This document shows, one piece after another, positions 44,185-52,993 of a stretch of DNA of 64,000 nt. This DNA is from Mesorhizobium sp. LHD-90 (GTDB lineage: Bacteria; Pseudomonadota; Alphaproteobacteria; Rhizobiales; Rhizobiaceae), in NCBI RefSeq assembly GCF_030929505.1, contig NZ_JAVFVV010000016.1, forward strand, positions 1 to 64,000. Reading direction: 5' to 3'. Both the position numbers and the translations under genes were made by a program. The notes under the pieces were generated by a model that did not search any database, was not told the DNA's origin, and worked only from the letters and a program-made list of their open reading frames with translations. The stretch's first letter is position 1; each line of letters begins with the position of its first letter.

Positions 44185-45752
44185 TCGCGGATTTCCACTT
44201 CCTGCGCCCGTGGTGGCTGCTGGCACTGGTCGCCGCCGTCGCGCTGCCGTGGCTGCTTGGCCGGCAGACCGATGTCCGGGCGCGCTGGCGCGGCATGATC
44301 GCGCCAGGCCTGCTCGACCATCTCGTGATTACGCGGCAGGCGGCGCGGCGGCTGCATCCGGTGCATCTGACGGCGGCGGCGATCGCGCTGGGCGCAATCG
44401 CGACGGCCGGGCCGACCTGGGAGCGCGAGCGGCCGCCCTTCGTCGAGGACACCGCGCCGCTCGCCATCGCCATTGACCTGTCGCAGACCATGGACGCAAC
44501 CGATGTCTCGCCGTCGCGGCTGGAGCGGGCAAAACTCAAGATCCAGGACCTGCTCGACCGGCGCAAGGGCGCGCGCACCGCCGTCTTCGCCTATGCCGGC
44601 TCCGCCCATATGGTGCTGCCGCTGACCGACGACGCGGCATTGATCAAGACCTATGTGGCGTCGCTCGCCACGCGCCTGATGCCGGTGCCCGGCAAGGACA
44701 CCGCCAAGGCGCTGCAGGCGGCCGAGGCCGGCCTCGCCAACGAACAGGCGCCCGGCACCATCTTGTTCCTGACCGACGGCGTGGAGCAGGGGGCTTTCGG
44801 CGCCTTTTCCGGCTATCGCGGCCGCCACGACCTCATGGTGCTCGGCATCGGCACGGCGGAAGGCGGGCCGGTCAAGACCGGCGAAGGCTCATACCTGACC
44901 GATTCCGGCGGGCAGCGCGTCTTCGCGAAACTCGACGTGGACGGGCTTAAGGAACTGCAGCGGCAGTCCTCCGTGCAGGTCGCGACGGTGACGGCCGACG
45001 ACGCCGACGTCGACTGGATCGTGCGGCGCATACAGACTGCGTTCCAGCAGAAGGCCGCCGAAGGGGCTACGCGCTGGCGCGACATGGGCTGGTGGCTGAC
45101 CATCCCCATCGCGGCGCTCGGCGCCTTCTGGTTCCGTCGCGGCTGGAGCGTGCAATGGACCGGCGCCATGCTCGCCGTCATGCTCTTCGCCCTGCCGGAG
45201 CGGGCGGATGCGGCGGACCGGCGTCTCGCCGACATGTGGCTGACGCCCGACCAGCAGGGCCGGCTCGCCTTCGAGCGCGGCGACTATGCCGGCGCGGCGG
45301 AGCGGTTCCGCGACCCGGCGTGGCGGGGCGTGGCGCTTTACCGGGCGGGAAAGTTCGATGAGGCACTGGATGCGTTCGCGCAGTCCGACACGGCGGAAGC
45401 CTACTACAATCAGGGCAATGTGCTGATGCATCTCGCCAGGCCCGAGCAGGCCATGGCCGCCTATCAGCAGGCTCTGAAGACGCGCCCGGACTGGGCCGAG
45501 GCCAAGGCCAACCTCGCCGTCGCCGAAGCGCTCGCCGCCGCCAAGAAGAAGGACGACGAAGAGCAGGAGGCGCAGGACCCCAACGAAAAGCCGGACCAGA
45601 TCCAGTTCGACGACAAGGGCAAGAAGGGCAAGGCCGGCACGGTAGACGCCGCCGCGCAGACCGCCGAGATGTGGATGCGCAACATCCAGGTGACACCCGC
45701 CGACCTGCTCGCCCGCAAATTCGCCATCGAGGCCAAGGGCGGGACGCCATGA
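44181..45752 (+). CDS. VWA and TPR membrane protein (BatB/BatC type)
   Basis: The protein has 523 residues from ATG at 44181. The N-terminal VWA domain has DLSQTMDATD (Thr in place of the second MIDAS Ser) and ILFLTDGVEQ. A membrane helix pair lies near 308-345, then TPR repeats (VALYRAGKFDEALDAFAQ, YYNQGNVLMHLARPEQAM) and a charged tail (KKKDDEEQEAQDPNEKPD). It combines what are BatB and BatC in Bacteroides. Its stop overlaps the next ATG by four bases. Confidence 0.9.
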   Translation: MIADFHFLRPWWLLALVAAVALPWLLGRQTDVRARWRGMIAPGLLDHLVITRQAARRLHPVHLTAAAIALGAIATAGPTWERERPPFVEDTAPLAIAIDLSQTMDATDVSPSRLERAKLKIQDLLDRRKGARTAVFAYAGSAHMVLPLTDDAALIKTYVASLATRLMPVPGKDTAKALQAAEAGLANEQAPGTILFLTDGVEQGAFGAFSGYRGRHDLMVLGIGTAEGGPVKTGEGSYLTDSGGQRVFAKLDVDGLKELQRQSSVQVATVTADDADVDWIVRRIQTAFQQKAAEGATRWRDMGWWLTIPIAALGAFWFRRGWSVQWTGAMLAVMLFALPERADAADRRLADMWLTPDQQGRLAFERGDYAGAAERFRDPAWRGVALYRAGKFDEALDAFAQSDTAEAYYNQGNVLMHLARPEQAMAAYQQALKTRPDWAEAKANLAVAEALAAAKKKDDEEQEAQDPNEKPDQIQFDDKGKKGKAGTVDAAAQTAEMWMRNIQVTPADLLARKFAIEAKGGTP

Positions 45753-47119
45753 GCCGCTGCGCATCAGTCTTTCGCTGTATGGCGGCAGTCGTGCTTCTGC
45801 TGCTGGCACCGATCGCGGCGGCACATGCGGCTGACCCGTTCGCCCGCGCGAGCGTCGATGCGCAGGGCACGATCTATCCGGGCCAGCAGGTCACGGTCAC
45901 CGTCGACGTGCTCGTGCCGAATTTCTTCATGTCTCCGCCGCAGTTTCCGCTGTTCGACCTGCCGAATGCCGTGGTGACGCTACCGGACTCGGGCGCGGAG
46001 AATCTCAACGAAACCGTCGATGGCGAAAGTTTTGCCGGTATCCGACGCAGCTATCTGGTCACGCCACAGGCGGCCGGCGACTACGTGCTGCCGCCGGTCG
46101 AGATCACCTTCACCTATGCCGCCGTGCCCGGCCAGGCCTCGCCCGGCAAGGTGACGCTGCCGCCGACCAGGTTCACCGTGACCGCCCAGCCCGGAGCGGA
46201 AACGGACGGCGCCTCGGTGACGGCGGCGCGTGTCGACGTCGAGCAGGCGCTGGACCGCGACGCCAAGGCGATGAAGGCTGGCGATACGCTGGTGCGCACC
46301 GTCACCGTCACCGCCGACGGCATGCAGGCGATGATGATCCCGGAACCGTCCTTCGAGGCGCCCGAGGGCGTTCGCATCTATCGCCATGACCCGAAGCTCG
46401 AAGACCAGCGGACGCCGCGCGGCGAGTTCGTCGCCGGCCGGCGCACCGACACCGTGACCTATGTCTTCGAGAAGGCGGGGAATTATTCCCTGCCCGCCGT
46501 GGAGGTCCACTGGTTCGATCCGCAAAGCGGCAAGGCCGAAACGGCCTCCGCGCCGGCCGTCGCCGTGACGGTGGCCGAGGCGGCGGCGAGCAATCCCGCG
46601 ATCGCGCCCCCCGCGCCTGTCGAGAAACCGCAGCCGGCCTGGACGCGCATCGACTGGCGGCGATGGCTGCCGGTCGCCGGTTTCGCGGTGGCCGTGCTCG
46701 CGGCGGCAGGCTGGCTGCTGCTCTCAGGCCTGCCGCGCCTTCTGACCCATCTTCGCGCGCGGCGCGCGGAACGGGAAAATTCGGAGCCAGCCTATTTCCG
46801 TCGCTTCGAACAGGCCTGTCGGGGCCGTGACGCCCGCGCCGTCCATGCGCGCTTGGACGCATGGGCCCGGCGCTGCGAAATCGGCCCGGTTGCCGAGTGG
46901 CTGCGCCGCAATGGGGATGACGATGCGCGGCGCGCCTATGCCACGTTTGAAAAGTCGGTCTTCGGCGGCGCGGACGGCGCAGCACTCGACCTCCGGGGAC
47001 TCGGCACGGGCTTGGCGAGGACACGGCATGCGTTGCTAGCGAAGCAACAGCGGCGTGCCGGACACATCCAAGCGCTTCCGCCGCTCAATCCGCGATGGGC
47101 CGACAATTCCGGGGGCTGA
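45749..47119 (+). CDS. BatD-like protein
   Basis: The protein has 456 residues from ATG at 45749. A signal peptide ends AHAADPF. Then come beta-sandwich repeats (GTIYPGQQVTVTVDVLVPNF, AGDYVLPPVEITFTY, AGNYSLPAVEVHWFDP), one membrane helix near 310-330 and a cytoplasmic tail. Periplasmic Ig-like BatD proteins complete Bat operons. It is the last gene of the run; a lack of close terminator leaves transcript end uncertain. Confidence 0.85.
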   Translation: MSRCASVFRCMAAVVLLLLAPIAAAHAADPFARASVDAQGTIYPGQQVTVTVDVLVPNFFMSPPQFPLFDLPNAVVTLPDSGAENLNETVDGESFAGIRRSYLVTPQAAGDYVLPPVEITFTYAAVPGQASPGKVTLPPTRFTVTAQPGAETDGASVTAARVDVEQALDRDAKAMKAGDTLVRTVTVTADGMQAMMIPEPSFEAPEGVRIYRHDPKLEDQRTPRGEFVAGRRTDTVTYVFEKAGNYSLPAVEVHWFDPQSGKAETASAPAVAVTVAEAAASNPAIAPPAPVEKPQPAWTRIDWRRWLPVAGFAVAVLAAAGWLLLSGLPRLLTHLRARRAERENSEPAYFRRFEQACRGRDARAVHARLDAWARRCEIGPVAEWLRRNGDDDARRAYATFEKSVFGGADGAALDLRGLGTGLARTRHALLAKQQRRAGHIQALPPLNPRWADNSGG

Positions 47120-47279
47120 TTGGCCGGAAGTCGACCCATGAGAAGTGGGCGGGGTTCCGGGGATGGCGCATTGTCGACCGCCGAATCGATACAGTCGACC
47201 ATCGACGGGCTGCTGCGAGCGGATGTTGACGCATCTTGTCGGTCGCGGCCCGCAGCCGCCGAGATGCTCGGGTTTCCGC

Positions 47280-48224
47280 TCAGAACGATCCCGAAATGTT
47301 GAGGTAGAAGCCGTTGCCTTCCAGCCGGTTCTTCACGCCGAATTCCGGCGCCCAACTGAAGGAGAAATTGATCGGGTTCTTCTCGGTGCCCGCCGTATAT
47401 TTCACCACGGGGCCGATGGCGAAGGACCTCCCCTTGAAGCCGTCCAACTGATCGGCGGCTCCGCCCTTGTCGTCCTCGAACTGGTAGAGGATGGAGCCGA
47501 ACACTCCGACGCCGAACTTTCCGAAGCTCTTCGTCAGCACGGCATCCAGATGCGCCATGGCGCCGCTGGTATAGTCGGTGGCGGGATTCTCGGTGTTGAT
47601 GTCGATGCCGCCGGTGATATCGAACTGCATCTCTCGCGTCGTATCGATGTAGGTATAGGCAAGGTTTGGCGAGAAGGTCCAATAATTCAGGCCGTTGTTG
47701 GCGAGTGCGCCCTCGTCGTACTTGCCGGTCGGCGCAAAGATTCGCAGGCTGGCCGTGAGGAATTGCGTGCCCGAATGCCAGCCGAGCATCGGGCCGAAGG
47801 CGATGTCGCCGAGCGAGGTCACCTCATCGTCGCTGCCAAGCGGTCCGAGCGAGGCGCCGACCTTCATGTATTGGACGGGCACGGTGGCGAACGTTCCGAA
47901 GGTCAGATTGTTGCCGAGTTCGATCCCCCCCGGCACCCAGATGCCGGTGAAGTTGGTCGCGGCGATATCGCCTTCAAGGCCGAACTGCGTCGACCCGCCG
48001 ATCGGGATCTCCAGATCGGCCGACGCTTCTCCGTGGTAGTAGACGTTGCTGCTTTGCCAGTAGACGCCGGGCATGGGGGGGAGGATTCCGATGCCTGGCA
48101 CCGCGAAGGCGCCGGGGATGTAGCGGCCCATGGCGGCCTCGGTTGCAAAGGCCTCTGTTGGCATCAGGCCAGCGGCCGCAATGACCAGAAACGCCGAATG
48201 CGCCATCGCTCTGTATGAACGCAT
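47280..48224 (-). CDS. SphA-family outer-membrane transporter (phenol MetA-like)
   Basis: The protein has 314 residues with a signal peptide ending AFATEA and the family-typical start GRYIPGAFAVPGIGILPPMPG. The remainder consists of alternating beta strands (LTFGTFATVPVQYMKVG, YWTFSPNLAYTYIDTTREMQ, GVFGSILYQFEDD) and a terminal YLNISGSF with the aromatic end of a barrel. Proteins of this family are thought to pass hydrophobic compounds across the outer membrane. It converges with the Bat operon. Confidence 0.8.
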   Translation of the reverse strand: MRSYRAMAHSAFLVIAAAGLMPTEAFATEAAMGRYIPGAFAVPGIGILPPMPGVYWQSSNVYYHGEASADLEIPIGGSTQFGLEGDIAATNFTGIWVPGGIELGNNLTFGTFATVPVQYMKVGASLGPLGSDDEVTSLGDIAFGPMLGWHSGTQFLTASLRIFAPTGKYDEGALANNGLNYWTFSPNLAYTYIDTTREMQFDITGGIDINTENPATDYTSGAMAHLDAVLTKSFGKFGVGVFGSILYQFEDDKGGAADQLDGFKGRSFAIGPVVKYTAGTEKNPINFSFSWAPEFGVKNRLEGNGFYLNISGSF

Positions 48225-48792
48225 CTATCCCTCCGGAAACTGCCGCAGACTCAATCTTAATAATCACCTTTACGCAGCGGTTTTCCAGAAGATACGTCGC
48301 TGCGGCGCTCGGCCGGAGGCAGTCGACGATGCGGTGTGGCATAAGCCACACATTCCCGACCTGCTTAGTGCTTGGAGTGCGGCGCCTCTACGGCGAAAGC
48401 CATCGCCGTGAAAACCACCCCCGCGGAACCCGCCGCCGCCCCGGAAGCCTCCGCGTTCGGAATTTCCTCCGTTGAACTGCGGAAAAAACGGTCTCGACGA
48501 CCACCTGCCACTCAAGGGCGGAGTCGGATTCAGGTTCTGAGCTAAGAAACTGCGTAACAAAACGGGGAGAGAGCCTTAAAATAGAAGATCGAAATTATAT
48601 ATAAAATATTTTGGATACGAATAATGTTTAGTATAGAAAGTGTGAAAATCTGCGAGAAGTTATTGTAGTTAAAATTATCGTCGAGTTGGACGAAATTTAT
48701 TGACGAGCCTGTCTATTCTGTTTAGGTGATGTTGGCGACCGGGGTCTTTTGTGTGCTCGTCGTGCGAGCGGGCGCAGGTGGAGAGATGGACC
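48225..48792. other. gap with a glycine-rich frame relic and an AT-rich promoter zone
   Basis: On the minus strand, 48400-48510 encodes a glycine-rich run (GGFRGGGGFRGGGFHG) without a start or stop that makes sense, which looks like a remnant of a Gly-rich protein. Bases 48560-48710 are markedly AT-rich and probably hold the promoter of the first Hint gene. Nothing else is supported. Confidence 0.45.
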
Positions 48793-49707
48793 ATGGCAGA
48801 TTTCAACAGCAGCTTCTTTACCCTGGGCACCTATGACGCTGGCACAGGCATCTTCACGGCCACCGCCGACAGCGTAGCCGGTGTCAACGACACCACGGAT
48901 AACGAGCCGGTGGGCGGCGGCCAGCCCGGCGACACGACTTTTGAGGTTGGGGATAATCTGACCATCACCGGCGCGAACGGCGGCGGCGGTCAGTATATTG
49001 GCCATACCGGCGATGGCTTCGTCGCCCAGCAAGGCGGCAACTTCTTCTTCTACTCGAACTCGGCAGTCACTCAAAACGATGAGTTGCCAATCGATACCGG
49101 CGACTTCGCCGTTTGCTTCGCTGCGGGCACGCTGATCGCGACACCGGACGGAGAGCGCGCCGTCGAGACGCTAAAGATCGGCGATCTTGTCATGACGGCG
49201 GAGGGCCGGACCGTGCCGGTCAAGTGGCTCGGCCGGCAGACGCTGTCGACGATGTTCGGCTTTCCGGAAGGACGGCGGCCTGTCTGCGTGTCGGCAGGTG
49301 CCTTGGGAGAGAGACTGCCGGTGCGCGACCTGCGCGTCACCGCCACCCATGCCTTGCTGATCGACGGCGTGCTGGTGCATGCCGGCGCGCTGGTCAACGG
49401 CACGACCGTCCGCCGCATCCCGAAGAATGAACTCGGCGAGCGCTTCGTCGTCTATCACATCGAGACCGAGAACCACGACATCGTGCTGGCGCAAGGCGCC
49501 CCGGCCGAGACCTTCATCGACAACGTGACGCGCGAGCGCTTCGACAACTACGCCGAATACCAAGCGCTCTACGGCTTGGCGCCGGTGGCGATGGAAGAAT
49601 TGCAACAGCCACGCGCCATGAGCTACCGTCAGGTGCCGGTTGCGATACGCAGTCGGATCGCCACGGCGGCTGCAGCGCTTGCACCGGCACGTGAAGAGGT
49701 GGGTTAG
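48793..49707 (+). CDS. Hint-domain protein, first of two tandem copies
   Basis: The protein has 304 residues from ATG at 48793 (GGTGGAGAG upstream). The N-terminal ~105 residues are Gly/Asp/Thr-rich with YIGHTGDGFVAQ and FFFYSNS, resembling secreted repeat-type proteins and lacking a Sec signal. The Hint_2 domain starts at C108 (CFAAGTLIATPDGERAVE), continues DLVMTAEGRTVPVKWLG and VSAGALGERLPVRDLRV, has TATHALLIDGVLVHAGAL, and ends VYHIETENHDIVLAQGAPAE. There is no C-terminal Asn as in inteins, so self-cleavage at the Cys rather than splicing would be expected, if any. A type I export route is plausible but no transporter is adjacent. Confidence 0.85.
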   Translation: MADFNSSFFTLGTYDAGTGIFTATADSVAGVNDTTDNEPVGGGQPGDTTFEVGDNLTITGANGGGGQYIGHTGDGFVAQQGGNFFFYSNSAVTQNDELPIDTGDFAVCFAAGTLIATPDGERAVETLKIGDLVMTAEGRTVPVKWLGRQTLSTMFGFPEGRRPVCVSAGALGERLPVRDLRVTATHALLIDGVLVHAGALVNGTTVRRIPKNELGERFVVYHIETENHDIVLAQGAPAETFIDNVTRERFDNYAEYQALYGLAPVAMEELQQPRAMSYRQVPVAIRSRIATAAAALAPAREEVG

Positions 49708-50736
49708 GCGCTGAGGTTGGGGCAGGGCGCCAGTTTGTTGTGTTGACGCAGCGAGGTGAGAGGCGGGCCTCGCTGCGCTTGCGCATCCACGAACGGAGGT
49801 GATGTCGATGGCAACCTATCAAACCAACTTTTTCTATGAGCTGGACCAGAACGGCAACAGCACAAATGGTCATGTAGACTCGCAGGTGGCGAATGCCGGG
49901 GGCACCGCCACCGAGGTGGTCGACGACGGCACAAACACAGCCTCGATCGGTGAAGAATTCAACGTGGTTTTTACCGATCCTGGTGTGAACGCTCAATTTG
50001 GCGGTACTTACACCTATGTCGGGCACGCCACGCCATTTTCCGGTTATATCGCGGAAGACACCAACGGCGAGTACTTCCTGTTTTCCAACGATGACAGCAT
50101 CCCGATCGGAACGAATCTCAACGGTTTTGCCGCCGAGGACATTCCCCTCTGCTTCCTGCCCGGCACGCTGATCGCGACACCGGACGGAGAGCGCGCCGTC
50201 GAGACGCTGGCGATCGGCGATCTTCTCCTCACGGCGGAGGGCCGGACTGTGCCGGTCAAATGGCTTGGCCGCCAGTCGCTGTCGACGATGTTCGGCTTTC
50301 CGGAAGGACGCCGGCCGGTTTGCGTGTCGGCAGGCGCCTTGGGTGAGGGGCTGCCGGTGCGCGACCTGCGCGTCACCGCCACCCATGCCTTGCTGATCGA
50401 CGGCGTGCTGGTGCATGCCGGCGCGCTCGTCAACGGCACGACCATCCGCCGCATCCCCAAGAATGAACTCGGCGAGCGCTTCGTCGTCTATCACATCGAG
50501 ACGGAGAATCACGAGATCGTGCTGGCGGAAGGCACTCCGGCCGAGACCTTCATCGACAACGTGACGCGCGAGCGTTTCGACAACTACGCCGAATATGAAG
50601 CGCTCTACGGCCCGGCTCCGGCGGCGATCGAGGAATTGCGGCAGCCACGCGCCATGAGCCACCGGCAGGTGCCCGCTGCGATCAAGACGCGGATTGCGAC
50701 GGCCTCGGCGGAGCTTGCGCCTGCACACGTCCGGGT
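49126..50736 (+). repeat. direct duplication of the Hint-coding segment (49126-49700 and 50162-50736)
   Basis: The two segments align without gaps at a fixed offset of 1036 bases and are nearly identical, while the 5' parts of the two genes differ strongly. This points to duplication followed by gene conversion of the Hint domain, or N-terminal replacement. Confidence 0.8.
49747..49777 (+). terminator. perfect 10-bp hairpin between the two Hint genes
   Basis: Arms CGCAGCGAGG (49747-49756) and CCTCGCTGCG (49768-49777) with an 11-base loop. It is followed by CTTGCGC, not a T-run, so it may pause or protect mRNA rather than terminate fully. It lies 40 bases after the first gene and 30 before the second start. 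Confidence 0.5.
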
Positions 50737-50743
50737 GGCCTAA
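49808..50743 (+). CDS. Hint-domain protein, second tandem copy
   Basis: The protein has 311 residues from ATG at 49808, eight bases after GGAGG; the ATG at 49802 is too close. The N-terminal ~110 residues (QTNFFYELDQNGNSTNGHVD, YVGHATPFSGYIAEDTNGEY) share only the pattern of the first copy. The Hint_2 domain starts at C115 (CFLPGTLIATPDGERAVE) and is almost identical to that of the first copy throughout. Processing or anchoring of the N-terminal part is the likely role of the Hint domain; the mature N-terminal product would be about 110 residues. Confidence 0.85.
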   Translation: MATYQTNFFYELDQNGNSTNGHVDSQVANAGGTATEVVDDGTNTASIGEEFNVVFTDPGVNAQFGGTYTYVGHATPFSGYIAEDTNGEYFLFSNDDSIPIGTNLNGFAAEDIPLCFLPGTLIATPDGERAVETLAIGDLLLTAEGRTVPVKWLGRQSLSTMFGFPEGRRPVCVSAGALGEGLPVRDLRVTATHALLIDGVLVHAGALVNGTTIRRIPKNELGERFVVYHIETENHEIVLAEGTPAETFIDNVTRERFDNYAEYEALYGPAPAAIEELRQPRAMSHRQVPAAIKTRIATASAELAPAHVRVA

Positions 50744-50779
50744 AGGCCAGTGGTCCCGAAGCATTGCGGAGTAAAGCGA

Positions 50780-50815
50780 AAGACGGCAAGCTGGCGCGAG
50801 TCGGTTGGCCGTCTT
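50780..50815 (+). terminator. intrinsic terminator-like hairpin after the Hint genes
   Basis: Arms AAGACGGC (50780-50787) and GCCGTCTT (50808-50815) followed by CTTGAT. The T-run is weak, but position right after the Hint gene stop and before the binding-protein start supports a terminator. Confidence 0.5.
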
Positions 50816-50844
50816 CTTGATACCGGCGAAAACAGGGGATGCAC

Positions 50845-51804
50845 ATGCGGCGAGTGATCCAGAGTGCCGTGATTGCGCTGGCGGCCATCGTCAACGTCAG
50901 CGGCCCGGCCAACGCAGCCGACTTGACGATCGCCATGCCGAACTGGTGGTCGGGCAAGGCGACGGCCAACATAATCAAGGTGGGCCTGAAGAAAGAGTTC
51001 GGCATCGATGCCGAGGCCGTCGAGATGGGCACGCTGACCGCCTTCGCCGGGCTGGATTCCGGCCAGGTGGACATTCATCCGGAAGTCTGGCTGCCCAACC
51101 TCGACAATCTCGTCAAACGTTATGTCACGGACGCCGGCACCGTCGCCATGAGCCCGATCGGCGTGCCCGCCTGGCAAGGCATCTGCGCGACGCGGACAAC
51201 CGCCGACAAGGACGGCATCCGTGACATTTCGGATCTCAGCGACGAGAAGAAGACGGCCGTGCTCGACACCGACGGCGACGGCCGCGGCGAGCTGTGGATC
51301 GGCGCCCCGACTTGGTCGTCCACCGAGATCGAGCGCATCCGGGCCAACAGCTACGGCTATGCCAAGACGCTGACGCTGCTGGAGGTTCAGGAGGATGTCG
51401 GCATGGCGGCCGTGGACGCCGCCGAGGCCACCCAGCGCCCGATGGTCTTTGCCTGCTACGCGCCGCATGCGGTGTTCAAGCTGCACGACATCGTGCGTCT
51501 GACCGAGCCGGCCTACAACCCGGCCAAATGGAAAGTGGTCCTGCCGGCCGAGGATCCCGACTGGTTGTCGAAATCCAACGCGGCGGTGGGGTGGGACGCC
51601 GCGCACTACCACATCGCCTATGCGGCCTCTCTGCGCCAGAAGCATCCCGATGTCGTCCGTTTCCTCGAGCGCATCGACTTCAAGCCGGAAGAGGCGATCG
51701 ACATGAGTTACGCGCTGCAGGTCGAGCGGCAGGACCCTCTTGCCTTCGCCGAGCAGTGGGTGGCGAAGAACCAGGCTCGCGTTGATGGGTGGGCAAAGCC
51801 ATGA
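50845..51804 (+). CDS. glycine betaine/choline-type substrate-binding protein (OpuAC family)
   Basis: The protein has 319 residues from ATG at 50845 (GGGG seven bases upstream); ATG at 50839 is too close to that site. The signal peptide ends GPANAADL. The OpuAC/ProX-like fold starts LTIAMPNWWSGKATANII and includes DIHPEVWLPN, VPAWQGICATRTTADKD, GAPTWSSTEIERIRANSYGY and FACYAPHAVFKLHDIV. Trp and Tyr residues for a quaternary amine cage are plentiful. No permease or ATPase is nearby. Its stop overlaps the ATG of an L,D-transpeptidase, an unusual pairing. Confidence 0.87.
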   Translation: MRRVIQSAVIALAAIVNVSGPANAADLTIAMPNWWSGKATANIIKVGLKKEFGIDAEAVEMGTLTAFAGLDSGQVDIHPEVWLPNLDNLVKRYVTDAGTVAMSPIGVPAWQGICATRTTADKDGIRDISDLSDEKKTAVLDTDGDGRGELWIGAPTWSSTEIERIRANSYGYAKTLTLLEVQEDVGMAAVDAAEATQRPMVFACYAPHAVFKLHDIVRLTEPAYNPAKWKVVLPAEDPDWLSKSNAAVGWDAAHYHIAYAASLRQKHPDVVRFLERIDFKPEEAIDMSYALQVERQDPLAFAEQWVAKNQARVDGWAKP

Positions 51805-52508
51805 CCGAACCGTTCAACCGTCAGGCCTCGTCCGGCGCCCCGGCGCGCGGCCGGCTCGCCAAGCTGGCCGCGCTGTTGGCGGCCGGGCTCGTGCTTGCCA
51901 CCGCGGCAGCGTTCGCCGCGGGAGGAACCCAGGTCTATGATCCGAAGACGCGGCAGTGGATCAGCTACGACCGCACCAAGGCCGCCAAATACTGGCGCCA
52001 GCACAAGCAGGTTCCCGAAGCCTTCCGCGCGCAGATGGTGAAGTTCCGCACCGCGGAGAAGCCGGGCACCATCATCATCGACGGCAACCAGCATTTTCTC
52101 TACCTCGTCCAGCCCGGCCAGAAGGCGATCCGCTACGGCATAGGTGTCGGGCGCGATGGATTCGGCTGGGCGGGCATCGTGCGTGTCGGTCGCACCGCCG
52201 AGTGGCCGACCTGGACGCCGCCGGCCGAGATGGTCGCGCGCGATCCCAACGCGCGCAAATGGGCCGGCGGCCAGCCCGGCGGTCCCGACAATCCGCTGGG
52301 CGCCAGGGCGCTCTATCTCTACGAAGGCGACAGGGACACGATCTACCGCATCCATGGGACTCCCGAGCCGTGGACAATCGGCCTCGACGTCTCGTCCGGC
52401 TGCATCCGCATGAACAATGACGACATCGTCGACCTGCATTCACGCATCGAAGTCGGCGCCAAGGTCATCGTGCTGATGCAGGGGGCGGCCCTCTACAAGG
52501 GCGTTTGA
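51801..52508 (+). CDS. L,D-transpeptidase (YkuD domain)
   Basis: The protein has 235 residues from ATG at 51801 (ATGA overlap with the previous stop). One signal-anchor helix lies near 22-40. The YkuD catalytic motif is H185-GTPEPW... S198-S-G-C201-I-R203, with Cys201 as nucleophile. It makes 3-3 cross-links in peptidoglycan or attaches lipoproteins or outer-membrane proteins to it, as rhizobial family members do. The next gene encodes a small lipoprotein. Confidence 0.92.
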   Translation: MTEPFNRQASSGAPARGRLAKLAALLAAGLVLATAAAFAAGGTQVYDPKTRQWISYDRTKAAKYWRQHKQVPEAFRAQMVKFRTAEKPGTIIIDGNQHFLYLVQPGQKAIRYGIGVGRDGFGWAGIVRVGRTAEWPTWTPPAEMVARDPNARKWAGGQPGGPDNPLGARALYLYEGDRDTIYRIHGTPEPWTIGLDVSSGCIRMNNDDIVDLHSRIEVGAKVIVLMQGAALYKGV

Positions 52509-52528
52509 CTTCTTTCAAGGAGGGGATG

Positions 52529-52858
52529 ATGACTGCATCCGTAAAATGGGTAGTCAGGTCGGGGCCGTTGCCCGGGCTGTTTGCAGCCGGTCTTGTTGCG
52601 GTCGTGAGTGCATGCACGTCCGGCCCGACACCCGACCAGATGGCGAGGACGACGCTCGAAACGGCTCCGGCCGACCTGCAGCTCCTGTGCGCCAACGAGG
52701 CCGCGCGATCCGCCGGGGTGGAAAGCAGCAAGGTACTGCCCGTCAGCTCGCGCAAGCTGGACGCGAAGAACTATCAGGTGGAGCTCAACGCCGGAGGCAC
52801 GCCGACGAGATGTATCATCGACGCCGACGGCAAGATTGTTTCTATCGGGGCGGCGTAG
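52529..52858 (+). CDS. small lipoprotein (109 aa)
   Basis: The protein has 109 residues from ATG at 52529, with AAGGAGG about five bases upstream; ATG at 52526 is alternative. Lipobox VVSAC (Cys near residue 29), then a helical stretch (DQMARTTLETAPADLQLLC) and a small C-terminal beta part ending TRCIIDADGKIVSIGAA. It follows the L,D-transpeptidase by 20 bases and may be co-expressed with it. No named family. Confidence 0.75.
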   Translation: MTASVKWVVRSGPLPGLFAAGLVAVVSACTSGPTPDQMARTTLETAPADLQLLCANEAARSAGVESSKVLPVSSRKLDAKNYQVELNAGGTPTRCIIDADGKIVSIGAA

Positions 52859-52993
52859 ACTTCGACTTCGCGTTGGGCTTCTCGAACCGACTTGGTGTGA
52901 TCCAGGCCAGCAACGCTGTCGGGAAGCGGTCTTATTCACCAAGGGTCATCCTGAAAAAAGCGGACCCGCATCCGCCAAGAAGGCGTCGCGCCG

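Noticed and set aside
48270-48560. 96-codon glycine-rich protein
   Set aside because: Its start lies in non-coding AT-rich sequence and its end reads through unrelated frame; only a short Gly-rich run is gene-like, so I treat it as a relic.
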